Below are positions 1 through 7,849 of a stretch of 10,158 nt of DNA, in pieces. Where the stretch lies: the NCBI GenBank assembly GCA_937891875.1, contig CALATR010000622.1, forward strand, positions 1-10,158. Reading direction: 5' to 3'. The notes under the pieces were generated by a model. It did no database searches. It had not been told where the DNA came from and saw only the letters and a list, made by a program, of their open reading frames with translations. Position numbers and translations under genes: made by a program. The stretch is from an uncultured Pseudomonadota bacterium. GTDB lineage: Bacteria > Myxococcota_A > UBA796 > GCA-2862545. Positions within the stretch are counted from its first letter, which is position 1, and each line of letters begins with the position of its first letter.

Positions 1-1
1 G

Positions 2-1909
<1,908 letters not shown>

Positions 1910-1931
1910 GCTTCCTTCCGAGATAAAACGC

Positions 1932-1993
1932 GTGACTCCGCCGACCGTGACCCCGCCGACAGACCGTCGGGGCCCACAGTCCGGCGGAGTCGC
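1932..1993 (+). terminator. Long imperfect hairpin after the EF-G gene, no T-tract
   Basis: An outer stem pairs 1932-1943 with 1982-1993 (12 pairs, one of them G-T; the core gactccgccg/cggcggagtc is perfect). After a one-base bulge at 1981 a second stem pairs 1944-1949 with 1975-1980 (five of six). After a small internal loop a third stem pairs 1951-1955 with 1968-1972 around a 12-base loop. It begins 23 bases after the EF-G stop codon. No run of T follows, so it is not a textbook intrinsic terminator. It could act as a U-tract-less terminator, protect the 3' end of an abundant mRNA, or work with Rho. The pairing is seen directly; the role is inferred. Confidence 0.6.
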
Positions 1994-2000
1994 TGCATCC

Positions 2001-2020
2001 GGGGCCCACCGACAGGCCCC
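2001..2020 (+). other. Small GC hairpin upstream of the ATPase-SLOG gene
   Basis: Perfect 6-bp stem ggggcc (2001-2006) and ggcccc (2015-2020) around an 8-base loop, seven bases after the larger hairpin. The nine bases cggggccca occur both here (2000-2008) and inside the larger hairpin (1968-1976), so the two structures could pair alternatively. It may be part of the EF-G terminator region or of the leader of the next gene. The function is not shown by the sequence. Confidence 0.4.
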
Positions 2021-2030
2021 ATCACGTGAT
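2021..2030. promoter_or_regulatory. Palindrome ATCACGTGAT, possible operator
   Basis: A perfect 10-bp palindrome lies in the only intergenic space available for a promoter of the downstream two-gene unit, 49 bases before the chosen ATG. Several perfect 10-bp palindromes are expected by chance in 10 kb, so position is the only argument for function. I could not identify convincing -35/-10 boxes beside it. Confidence 0.25.
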
Positions 2031-2070
2031 ATGCACGCGCCCCCGCCGACACCGCGACGGGCCTGACTTC

Positions 2071-2075
2071 GGAAT
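2071..2075 (+). promoter_or_regulatory. Weak Shine-Dalgarno deciding the 2080 start
   Basis: GGAAT followed by four bases and then ATG. Five other positions in the window have GGAGG or GGAGA with exactly the same four-base spacing to the start (at 5700, 6108, 7141, 7850 and 8920). No comparable site precedes the alternative GTG at 2026. Confidence 0.4.
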
Positions 2076-2079
2076 CGAC

Positions 2080-3330
2080 ATGCACGAGCTCGACGATCGC
2101 ACGCCAGTCCGAGCCCTGACCCAGTACCTGGGCGGGGAGCTCAAGGCTGGCCAGATCGCGTTCATCACGGCCAAGCCCGGCACCGGCAAGTCCCAGCTGC
2201 TGGTGCACCTCGCGCTCGACCGCCTGCTGCGGGAACAGAACGTGCTGCACGTGGCGCTCGAGGAGAGCGTCGAGCACGTGCGCACCCACTACGATCAGGT
2301 GTTCCGCGCCCTCACCGGAAAGGCCCGCGCCCAGGAGCGCGCCTCCGCCCTGGTCAGCGCCGAGCGTCACCGCATGATCCACACCTGGTTCGGTCGCCAG
2401 TTCTCGGTGGACGCCCTGGTGCGCTCGCTGGACCTGCTGTCCGAGATGGCGGGCTTCCAGCCAGGCCTGGTCGTGGTCGACGGCGTCGCCGGTCCCGAGA
2501 CCGACCAGATCGCCAAGGGTCTCGCCGCCCTGGCCCGCACCCGCGACCTCGCCGTGTGGTTCACCCTGGCCGAGTCCGAGGCCGCCCCCGACGCGGCCCT
2601 GTGGGTGGACGTGCGGGTGGGCCTGCGCCTGACCCCCGACGCCACCAGCGTGCGCCTCACCCGCCTCGATGGGGACGGCCAGGCGGAGGACCTGCCCCTG
2701 TGCCTGGACCCCGCCACCATGCTGGTGCTGCGCGATGACGCCGCTCCCGAGGGCGCGCGCGCACTGGTGCCCCGGGCGGCGGACTGCACGCTCTACTCGG
2801 GCGGCGCGAACGGTTCCGAGGCGGCCTTCGGCGAGGCGGCGGAGCGCTGGGGCCTGCAGGAGGTGAACTTCACCTTCGAGGGGCACAAGCAGGTGCGCAG
2901 CCGCGGTCGCTACGTGCTCTCCGAGCGCGAGCTGGCCGCCGGCGACGTCAGCCTCCGCTACGTGAGCAAGCGCCTGTCCCGGACCTACTCCGAGGGCACG
3001 CTGATCCGGAAGGTCCTGCAGACGCTCTGGCACATGGTCAGCCGCAGCCAGCAGGTCTTCGTCATCGGCCAGATCCAGGAAGACGGCACCGTCGTCGGCG
3101 GCACCGGCTGGTCGGTCGAGCTGGCGCGCATGTGGAACAAGAGCCTGTGGGTCTTCGATCAGGACCTGGGCCGGTGGTTCCGCTGGGACGGCGAGGAGTG
3201 GGTGCCGGGCATCCCCGTCATCGAGGCCTCGCACGTCACGGGCACCGGCACCCGCTACCTGGACGCCAAGGGGCGCGAGGCGATCGAGGACCTGTTCCGG
3301 CGCAGCTTCGACGTCGGCACTGGCGACTGA
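2080..3330 (+). CDS. RecA/KaiC-type P-loop ATPase fused to a SLOG (cpYpsA-like) domain
   Basis: A 416-residue protein, apparently cytosolic, with two domains. Residues 1 to about 215 form a RecA/RadA/KaiC-like ATPase: Walker A AKPGTGKS at 31-38 and a Walker B-like strand LVVVD at 130-134, with a Glu pair (EE, 61-62) after the next strand. Residues about 235-410 resemble the SLOG superfamily, circularly permuted YpsA or 'putative molybdenum carrier' type. That part has a glycine loop YSGGANGSE at 239-247, a strand VFVIGQI at 326-332, a second loop GGTGWS at 340-345, then Trp-rich WVFDQD and WFRWDG. SLOG domains bind nucleotides or nucleotide-like ligands; no reaction can be assigned here. ATG 2080 is preferred over GTG 2026 because the sequence from 2080 starts at a domain-like MHELDDRTPV and a GGA lies nine bases before it. 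The stop overlaps the DUF3604 start (TGATG), suggesting translational coupling. ATPase call firm; SLOG call likely. Confidence 0.8.
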   Translation: MHELDDRTPVRALTQYLGGELKAGQIAFITAKPGTGKSQLLVHLALDRLLREQNVLHVALEESVEHVRTHYDQVFRALTGKARAQERASALVSAERHRMIHTWFGRQFSVDALVRSLDLLSEMAGFQPGLVVVDGVAGPETDQIAKGLAALARTRDLAVWFTLAESEAAPDAALWVDVRVGLRLTPDATSVRLTRLDGDGQAEDLPLCLDPATMLVLRDDAAPEGARALVPRAADCTLYSGGANGSEAAFGEAAERWGLQEVNFTFEGHKQVRSRGRYVLSERELAAGDVSLRYVSKRLSRTYSEGTLIRKVLQTLWHMVSRSQQVFVIGQIQEDGTVVGGTGWSVELARMWNKSLWVFDQDLGRWFRWDGEEWVPGIPVIEASHVTGTGTRYLDAKGREAIEDLFRRSFDVGTGD

Positions 3331-5228
3331 TGCGCGCCGCGCCGGGCTCGCCGGTGCTGGTGGTGACGCTCGCCCTGCTGGCGGCGACCTGCACGGGCGA
3401 GACCCCCGAGGTGACCTCGACCGAGGACCGCACGCCCTGCGCGACGGTCGACCCGGACAAGCGGCCGTTCTACGGAGATCTGCACGTTCATGCGGCATTC
3501 TCCTTCGACGCCCGCAACTACGACACCGTGCTCGAGCCCGACCAGGTGTGGGGGTTCGCCAAGGGCCAGCCGGTCGCCCTGCCGCCGCTCGGTGAGGACG
3601 GCATGGGCACTCGCGTCGTGCAGCTGGACCGCCCGCTCGACTTTGCCGCCCTGACCGAGCACGGCGAGTTCCTCGGCGAGATCGCGCTGTGCACGACGCC
3701 CGGATCGGCCGGCTACGACAGCGAGCGCTGCGAGGCGTACCATGGGGGTGGCGACAACGCGGCCTTCGACTTCGGCCTGCAGCTGTCCGCCCCCGATCCG
3801 GCGCGCTGGACCGACCTGTGCGGTGAGGACGGCAGCCTGTGTCGCCAGGCGGCCCGGACCCGCTGGCAGCGCATGCAGGCGGCGGCCGAGGCGGCGTATG
3901 ACACGACCGACCAGTGCAGCTTCACCGCGTTCGTCGGCTACGAGTACACCAACACGGCGGACGTCTCGAACCTCCACCGCAACGTCGTCTTTCGCGACGC
4001 CCGCGTGCCCGACCTGCCGGTGACCCACTTCGAGGCGCCCACCCCCGAGGCCCTGTGGGGCGGCCTGCGCGACGCGTGCCACGAGGGCGTCGAGGGCTGC
4101 GACGTGCTGGTCCTGCCCCACAACTCGAACCTGTCCAACGGTAAGCTCTTCCCGGAGGACGGCGGCGTCGACCCGGCCCTGCGCGCCGCCTACGAGCCCG
4201 TCGTCGAGGTCTTCCAGCACAAGGGCGACTCCGAGTGCCGCAACGGCTTCCCCGGCGTCGGGCCCGATCCCGAGTGCGACTTCGAGAAGCTGCGGCCCCC
4301 GGGCGACGACATCTGCGCCCCCGGCGAGGTGGGCGCGGGCGGCATGCGCCTGTGGGGCTGCTCGCACCAGAACGACTTCGTCCGCAACGTGCTCAAGAGC
4401 GGCATGGCCCTGCGTCGAGAGACCGGCATCGACCCCTACCGCCTCGGATTCATCGGTAGCACCGACACCCACAACGGCACCCCCGGCCTGGTCGCGGACG
4501 TGGCCTTCCCGGGACACGTGGGGCTGGTGGATGACACGCCCGAGAAGCGGCTCGGAGACGGCAACATCACTCATGATGCCTTCCTGAACAACCCGGGTGG
4601 ACTGGCGGCGGTCTGGGCACCCCAGAACACCCGCCATGCCATCTTCGACGCCATCCGCAGCCGCGAGACCTTCGCCACCTCGGGGCCCCGGATCCCGGTG
4701 CGCCTGTTCGGCGGAGATCTGCCCGCCGACTGGTGCGCGCGCGAGGACCGCATCGCCCGGGGCTACGACAAGGGCGTGCCCATGGGCGGCGTGCTCGAGG
4801 GCGGGCGCCGGGCGCCGAGGCTCGCGGTCGAGGCGTGGGCGGATCCGGGCACCGAGCGGGTCCCGGGGAATGGACTCGAGCGCCTGCAGATCATCAAGGT
4901 CGAGGTCACCGACTCCGGGGCGAAGGAGACCGTCATCGACGTGATCGGCGAGCGTGTGGAGGACCCGTCGGCCCAGACCTGCGCGCCGGTCGCCGCAGGG
5001 GTCGACCACCTGTGCGCGACCTGGCAGGACCCCGACTACGACGCCGATGCCGACGTCGCCTACTACGCCCGGGTGCTGGAGGTCCCGACCTGTCGCTGGA
5101 GCACCCTGCAGTGCAATGCGCTGGACGAGCGGCCGCCGCGCTGCGACGACAGCCACGTCCCCGAGGTCGGCCGCCAGCGGGCCTGGAGCTCACCCATCTG
5201 GGTGTTGCCTCGCGGAGTCAGCGAGTAG
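3330..5228 (+). CDS. Exported DUF3604-family (PHP-like) metallohydrolase, putative lipoprotein
   Basis: A 632-residue protein of the DUF3604 family, related to PHP-type metal-dependent hydrolases; the substrate is unknown. The N-terminus has a hydrophobic segment (about 8-20) ending at Cys21. This looks like a lipoprotein signal, although Thr at the -1 position is not the usual Gly/Ala/Ser. Family motifs, in order: FYGDLHVH at 47-54 (candidate metal ligands H52 and H54), LTEHGE at 108-113, NLHRNVVF at 214-221, PHNSNLSNG at 263-271, EVFQHKGDSEC at 293-303, GSTDTHNGTPG at 376-386, and ETFATSGPRI at 446-455. About 19 cysteines across the protein fit an exported, disulfide-bonded protein. Start at ATG 3330 overlaps the previous stop by one base and has only a poor Shine-Dalgarno, so translation probably depends on the upstream gene. 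The gene ends one base before a convergent gene. Family assignment is strong; localisation is inferred. Confidence 0.9.
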   Translation: MRAAPGSPVLVVTLALLAATCTGETPEVTSTEDRTPCATVDPDKRPFYGDLHVHAAFSFDARNYDTVLEPDQVWGFAKGQPVALPPLGEDGMGTRVVQLDRPLDFAALTEHGEFLGEIALCTTPGSAGYDSERCEAYHGGGDNAAFDFGLQLSAPDPARWTDLCGEDGSLCRQAARTRWQRMQAAAEAAYDTTDQCSFTAFVGYEYTNTADVSNLHRNVVFRDARVPDLPVTHFEAPTPEALWGGLRDACHEGVEGCDVLVLPHNSNLSNGKLFPEDGGVDPALRAAYEPVVEVFQHKGDSECRNGFPGVGPDPECDFEKLRPPGDDICAPGEVGAGGMRLWGCSHQNDFVRNVLKSGMALRRETGIDPYRLGFIGSTDTHNGTPGLVADVAFPGHVGLVDDTPEKRLGDGNITHDAFLNNPGGLAAVWAPQNTRHAIFDAIRSRETFATSGPRIPVRLFGGDLPADWCAREDRIARGYDKGVPMGGVLEGGRRAPRLAVEAWADPGTERVPGNGLERLQIIKVEVTDSGAKETVIDVIGERVEDPSAQTCAPVAAGVDHLCATWQDPDYDADADVAYYARVLEVPTCRWSTLQCNALDERPPRCDDSHVPEVGRQRAWSSPIWVLPRGVSE

Positions 5229-5241
5229 GTCAGGCGCTCGC
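5221..5241. terminator. Weak inverted repeat across two convergent stop codons
   Basis: gcgag (5221-5225) pairs with ctcgc (5237-5241) around an 11-base interval that contains both stop codons. The two convergent genes leave a single base between them, so any terminator must lie inside coding sequence. A 5-bp stem is short and no T-tract is present; this is only a candidate bidirectional structure. Confidence 0.2.
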
Positions 5242-5700
5242 CTGCAGGGCAGCCTTGCTGGTGCGCCACAGGGCCTCCGGGCTCGACGTGCCGGCCTCGG
5301 GCAGCACGATGGTCACGGGTACACCGGCGACGGCGTCGAACAGGGCGGCGCGGGTCGGGTCCATGGCCACCACGATCGGGCCCTCGTCCTCGCGTCGGGC
5401 CTCTCGGAGCGCCTGGCCGAGCGCACGAAAGTGACGTTCACGGCCGTCCTTTTCGAAGGCGGGATCGTTGACCACGTGGGTGGCGCGGGGGTCGTGCTCG
5501 GCGACCGCGTGGCGCGCTCCCTCTGGCGTGAGCGGGGACGCATCCTGCACACGGTCGGCGGGGATGGTCTGGTCGAGGGCGGGGTTCCGGGACGGCGCGG
5601 TCGGGGGCAGCTCGAGGGCGCGGTGACCGGACGGGGTGCAGCGGAGCAGGGTCTCGTCGCGGGTGCCCACGCGCAGCACGTACCAGGTCTGTGCTTCCAT
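5230..5700 (-). CDS. Hypothetical protein, 156 residues
   Basis: I do not recognise this family. The protein has no signal peptide and no membrane segment, one Cys (C21), and is rich in Ala, Arg, Asp and Glu. The N-terminal 35 residues look like beta strands (TWYVLRV and so on) and are followed by a Pro-rich linker. The C-terminal half has an amphipathic helix (about 89-103), a strand PIVVAMD (108-114), a short helix, and a strand VPVTIVLPE (127-135), giving a Rossmann-like beta-alpha-beta pattern. This loosely recalls the third domain of bacterial release-factor-like (baeRF) or host-attachment proteins, but the likeness is too weak to name. ATG 5700 has a good Shine-Dalgarno (AGGAG at 5706-5710). 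It lies downstream of the LysR and small membrane genes on the same strand, 111 bases from the latter, and its stop is one base from the DUF3604 stop. Confidence 0.72.
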   Translation of the reverse strand: MEAQTWYVLRVGTRDETLLRCTPSGHRALELPPTAPSRNPALDQTIPADRVQDASPLTPEGARHAVAEHDPRATHVVNDPAFEKDGRERHFRALGQALREARREDEGPIVVAMDPTRAALFDAVAGVPVTIVLPEAGTSSPEALWRTSKAALQASA

Positions 5701-5788
5701 GGTCTCTCCTGGGTCAGGGGTTCTCTGATCGCGTAGGACACGAGGTCGGCGATCTCAAGGAAAACCCTGGCTGCCCGTGAGCTGGACC

Positions 5789-5804
5789 CGGATCGAGGGA
5801 TCCG
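5789..5804 (-). terminator. Short hairpin after the small membrane protein gene
   Basis: A perfect 6-bp inverted repeat cggatc/gatccg with a 4-base loop starts 7 bases beyond the stop of the 98-residue membrane protein gene (minus strand). It lacks a T-tract. The 111-base gap 5701-5811 holds nothing else I can name. The hairpin could be a weak terminator or mRNA 3'-end structure separating that gene from the next. Confidence 0.3.
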
Positions 5805-5811
5805 CCGGTAC

Positions 5812-6108
5812 TCAGCCCCACATGTACGCGGCCACGCCGAAGAGCGGGCCGAACAGGAACATGGGGATGAAGAAGAGGTGCCCGCCACCCCAGGGGAGGA
5901 TGAGGTTGGCCGGGTTGGCGTCCTCGTCGTCGCCGAACGCGTTGGCCAGGCGCCACAGGATGTCGATGGGCGCGGCCACGGCCATGGTGGAGACGAGGAA
6001 CGGCAGGGTGAAGTCGAACCCGAACAACGTGAGGATCCCGGCGATGGCGGCGCCGACGAGGGCAGCAACGAGGAGCTCGCCGACAGCGATGAAGTTGAAG
6101 ATGATCAA
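5812..6108 (-). CDS. Small integral membrane protein, TTG start, 98 residues
   Basis: A hydrophobic protein with three likely membrane segments: about residues 4-30, 34-53 (including an internal MAVAAPIDILWRL) and 77-97. A polar, acidic loop (FGDDEDANPAN, 59-69) sits between the second and third. No known family is evident. The frame stays open far upstream, but that stretch lies inside the LysR gene in another frame, so the gene must be shorter. No ATG or GTG is available between the LysR stop and the first membrane segment. TTG at 6108 is preceded by GGAGG (6113-6117) at the same four-base spacing seen at other starts in the window. The gene follows LysR by 20 bases and is probably cotranscribed with it. 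The hydrophobic character and ribosome site make it convincing; the function is unknown. Confidence 0.72.
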   Translation of the reverse strand: MIIFNFIAVGELLVAALVGAAIAGILTLFGFDFTLPFLVSTMAVAAPIDILWRLANAFGDDEDANPANLILPWGGGHLFFIPMFLFGPLFGVAAYMWG

Positions 6109-6112
6109 GGGA

Positions 6113-6117
6113 CCTCC
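6113..6117 (-). promoter_or_regulatory. Shine-Dalgarno GGAGG for the TTG start at 6108
   Basis: On the minus strand the sequence reads GGAGG, four bases, then TTG. The site lies in the 20-base gap after the LysR stop. It matches the GGAGG-plus-four arrangement before 7141 and 7850, which is why TTG is chosen although it is a rare start. Confidence 0.6.
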
Positions 6118-6128
6118 AGGGTGAAAAC

Positions 6129-7058
6129 CTACATCTCCATGCCTGATGGAGCGGGGGGCGGTTGTTGCACGATGTGACCGAGCGGCGCGGCCGTGCCCTC
6201 GAAGAGCGCGCGGTGGGGGCGCAGGGCGTCCCAGAGGTGGTCGGCGAGGGCGCGTACCCGGGCGGTGCGCTTGAGATCGGGGTGCACCAGCAGCCACAGG
6301 GCGCTCTCCGCCGCGGCGATGGGCTCGCCGATCCGCTGCAGCTGGGGATCGACGTCGCCGACGAAGCAGGGGAGCAGCACCCGGCAGGGCACGCAGCGCG
6401 CGACCCGCTGCATGGCGACCACGCCGTTGACCGCGATCACGACGGGATCGGAGCCGTGGTGCTCCCGTCGCCACACCTCGGCGTCGAGGGACTCCAGATC
6501 GCCGGCGTAGCGGGCCCAGGGCAGGGAGCCGGGATCGGGACCGGGGTGGGCGGTGGCGTAGGCGGCCCAGGCGAGCGCGCCGACCCGGCGACCGAGCGCA
6601 TCCTCTGGGGGCTGGCGGCTGGGGCGGACCGCGACGTCGGCCTCCCGGCGGGACAGGTCGAAGTAGCGATCGGCGAGGCTCACGTGGAGGTGGACCTGCG
6701 GAAAGTCCAGTCGAAACGTGGCGAGTGGCTGGACCAGCAGGTCGATGAGCGTGTCGGGTGCGGTCAGGTGCACCGGGCCGCGGGGGGCCTGATCCCGGCC
6801 GGCGATGGCGCGCACGAGGGTCATGACGTCGCCCTCGACACCTTCGGCGAGGGGGAGCAGCGCCTCGCCGGCGGCGGTGGGCGTCAGGCCGGTCGGGTGG
6901 CGGTCGAACAGGCGCGTGCCCAGAGACTGCTCCAGGCGACCGAGGCGGCGGTGCATGGTCGACGGGGTGGCATCGAGGGCGTCAGCGGCAGCAGACAGGC
7001 TTCCTTCCCGGGCGATCGCGAGGAAGACGGGCAGGTCGTCCCAGTTCAAGCTTTCCAT
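6129..7058 (-). CDS. LysR-type transcriptional regulator
   Basis: A 309-residue DNA-binding regulator of normal LysR length. The winged helix-turn-helix spans about residues 6-65: LNWDDLPVFLAIAREGSLSA, then the recognition helix around 32-45 (TPSTMHRRLGRLEQ) and LGTRLFDR. The effector-binding domain starts near GPVHLTAPDTL (94-104) and contains the subgroup-typical LSRREADVAVRP (135-146). The gene is transcribed divergently from the pirin-maleylacetate reductase-dioxygenase run, with 82 bases between the start codons. That is the classical arrangement for a LysR protein controlling a catabolic operon and itself, so an aromatic intermediate is the likely inducer (inference). Odd point: a Cys cluster at 222, 225 and 231 (ARCVPCRVLLPC), where relatives usually have a glycine-rich AGLG-type stretch. 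ATG 7058 fits the conserved LysR N-terminus; its Shine-Dalgarno (GGAG, about ten bases upstream) is weak. Confidence 0.93.
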   Translation of the reverse strand: MESLNWDDLPVFLAIAREGSLSAAADALDATPSTMHRRLGRLEQSLGTRLFDRHPTGLTPTAAGEALLPLAEGVEGDVMTLVRAIAGRDQAPRGPVHLTAPDTLIDLLVQPLATFRLDFPQVHLHVSLADRYFDLSRREADVAVRPSRQPPEDALGRRVGALAWAAYATAHPGPDPGSLPWARYAGDLESLDAEVWRREHHGSDPVVIAVNGVVAMQRVARCVPCRVLLPCFVGDVDPQLQRIGEPIAAAESALWLLVHPDLKRTARVRALADHLWDALRPHRALFEGTAAPLGHIVQQPPPAPSGMEM

Positions 7059-7093
7059 TTTCGCAATACTCCGTGCCGATGCAGAGTCTAGTC

Positions 7094-7108
7094 ATGCGCT
7101 CCCGCAAT
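7094..7108. promoter_or_regulatory. Candidate LysR-type box (T-N11-A with TGCG-N4-CGCA dyad)
   Basis: The divergent intergenic region 7059-7140 contains atgcgctcccgcaat at 7094-7108. T7095 and A7107 fit the T-N11-A rule of LysR boxes, and TGCG/CGCA around four bases gives an imperfect dyad. The hexamer cgcaat occurs again at 7062-7067, close to the LysR start, as a possible second half-site. Promoter boxes are not clear in this GC-rich sequence. The location supports the call more than the motif does. Confidence 0.35.
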
Positions 7109-7140
7109 GCATACCCTTCGGACATCACCCTGGAGGGCAC

Positions 7141-7836
7141 ATGCAGATGGCCATCCGCCGAGCCGACCAGCGCGGTCATGCCGACCACGGCTGGCTCGAC
7201 ACCCACCACACCTTCTCCTTCGCCGGCTACTACGACCCGCAGTTCATGGGCTTCTCCCACCTGCGCGTCATCAACGAGGATCGGGTCGCCCCCGGCCGCG
7301 GCTTCGGCGCCCACCCCCACCGCAACATGGAGATCATCTCCTTCGTGGTCGAGGGCGCGCTCGAGCACAAGGACACCCTGGGCTCGGGCTCGGTCCTGCG
7401 CCCGGGCGAGATCCAGGTCATGTCCGCCGGTTCCGGCATCGCCCACAGCGAGTTCAACCCGAGCCCGACCGATCCGCTGCACTTCCTGCAGATCTGGCTG
7501 CTCCCCCGCGAGGGCAACACCCGGCCCCGCTACGACCAGCAGGGCTACGACGTCGAGCTCCGCGGGCCCCAGCTCCTCGTGAGCCCGGACGGGCGCGACG
7601 GCTCGGTGCAGGTCGGCCAGGACACCGACCTGTGGCGGGTCCGCCTCGACGCGGAAGGCTCGACCGAGGTGCCGCTCTCCCGACCGCGGGCCTGGGTCCA
7701 GGTCGTTCGCGGCAGCATCGAGGTCGAGGGGGTCGCGCTGCAGCAGAGCGACGGCCTGGCCATCGCCGAGCGCGCGGGTCCGCTGGGCATCACCGCCCGA
7801 GAAGACGCCGAAATCCTGGTCTTCGACCTGCGCTGA
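7141..7836 (+). CDS. Pirin-like cupin, YhhW-type (quercetin 2,3-dioxygenase family)
   Basis: A 231-residue bicupin, the same length as E. coli YhhW and closely similar in wording (RGHADHGWLDTHHTFSF, YYDPQFMGFSHLRVIN, FGAHPHRNMEI, MSAGSGIAHSE). The metal-binding set of the family is intact: H58, H60, H102 and E104. YhhW-type pirins can cleave quercetin in vitro; the physiological substrate is generally unknown. Nothing suggests export, so it should be cytosolic. ATG 7141 has GGAGG (7132-7136) four bases upstream. A second ATG two codons later is possible. The gene is the first of a three-gene run, 13 bases before the maleylacetate reductase start, and is divergent from the LysR gene. Context suggests a supporting role in aromatic breakdown, for example handling a phenolic or flavonoid-type compound; this is inference. 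The family call is firm. Confidence 0.93.
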   Translation: MQMAIRRADQRGHADHGWLDTHHTFSFAGYYDPQFMGFSHLRVINEDRVAPGRGFGAHPHRNMEIISFVVEGALEHKDTLGSGSVLRPGEIQVMSAGSGIAHSEFNPSPTDPLHFLQIWLLPREGNTRPRYDQQGYDVELRGPQLLVSPDGRDGSVQVGQDTDLWRVRLDAEGSTEVPLSRPRAWVQVVRGSIEVEGVALQQSDGLAIAERAGPLGITAREDAEILVFDLR

Positions 7837-7849
7837 TCCTGGAGGACGC

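Noticed and set aside
2026..2079. Upstream GTG start for the ATPase-SLOG protein
   Set aside because: The extra 18 residues are Arg-rich and unlike a domain, there is no Shine-Dalgarno, and the GTG sits inside the palindrome. ATG 2080 fits better, though this is not proven.
3255..5156. Minus-strand open frame of 633 codons opposite the DUF3604 gene
   Set aside because: The plus strand encodes a recognised family over the whole stretch. The antisense product has low-complexity composition and no domain.
6109..6474. N-terminal extension of the small membrane protein into the LysR gene
   Set aside because: The extension is Arg/Ala-rich out-of-frame LysR sequence on the same strand; the TTG with its own GGAGG explains the gene better.
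6162..7091. Plus-strand open frame opposite the LysR gene
   Set aside because: Exact shadow of the LysR frame; the minus-strand product has the full LysR domain order.
6805..7140. N-terminal extension of the pirin gene
   Set aside because: It runs through the divergent promoter region and opposite the LysR gene; pirin homology and the ribosome site start at 7141.
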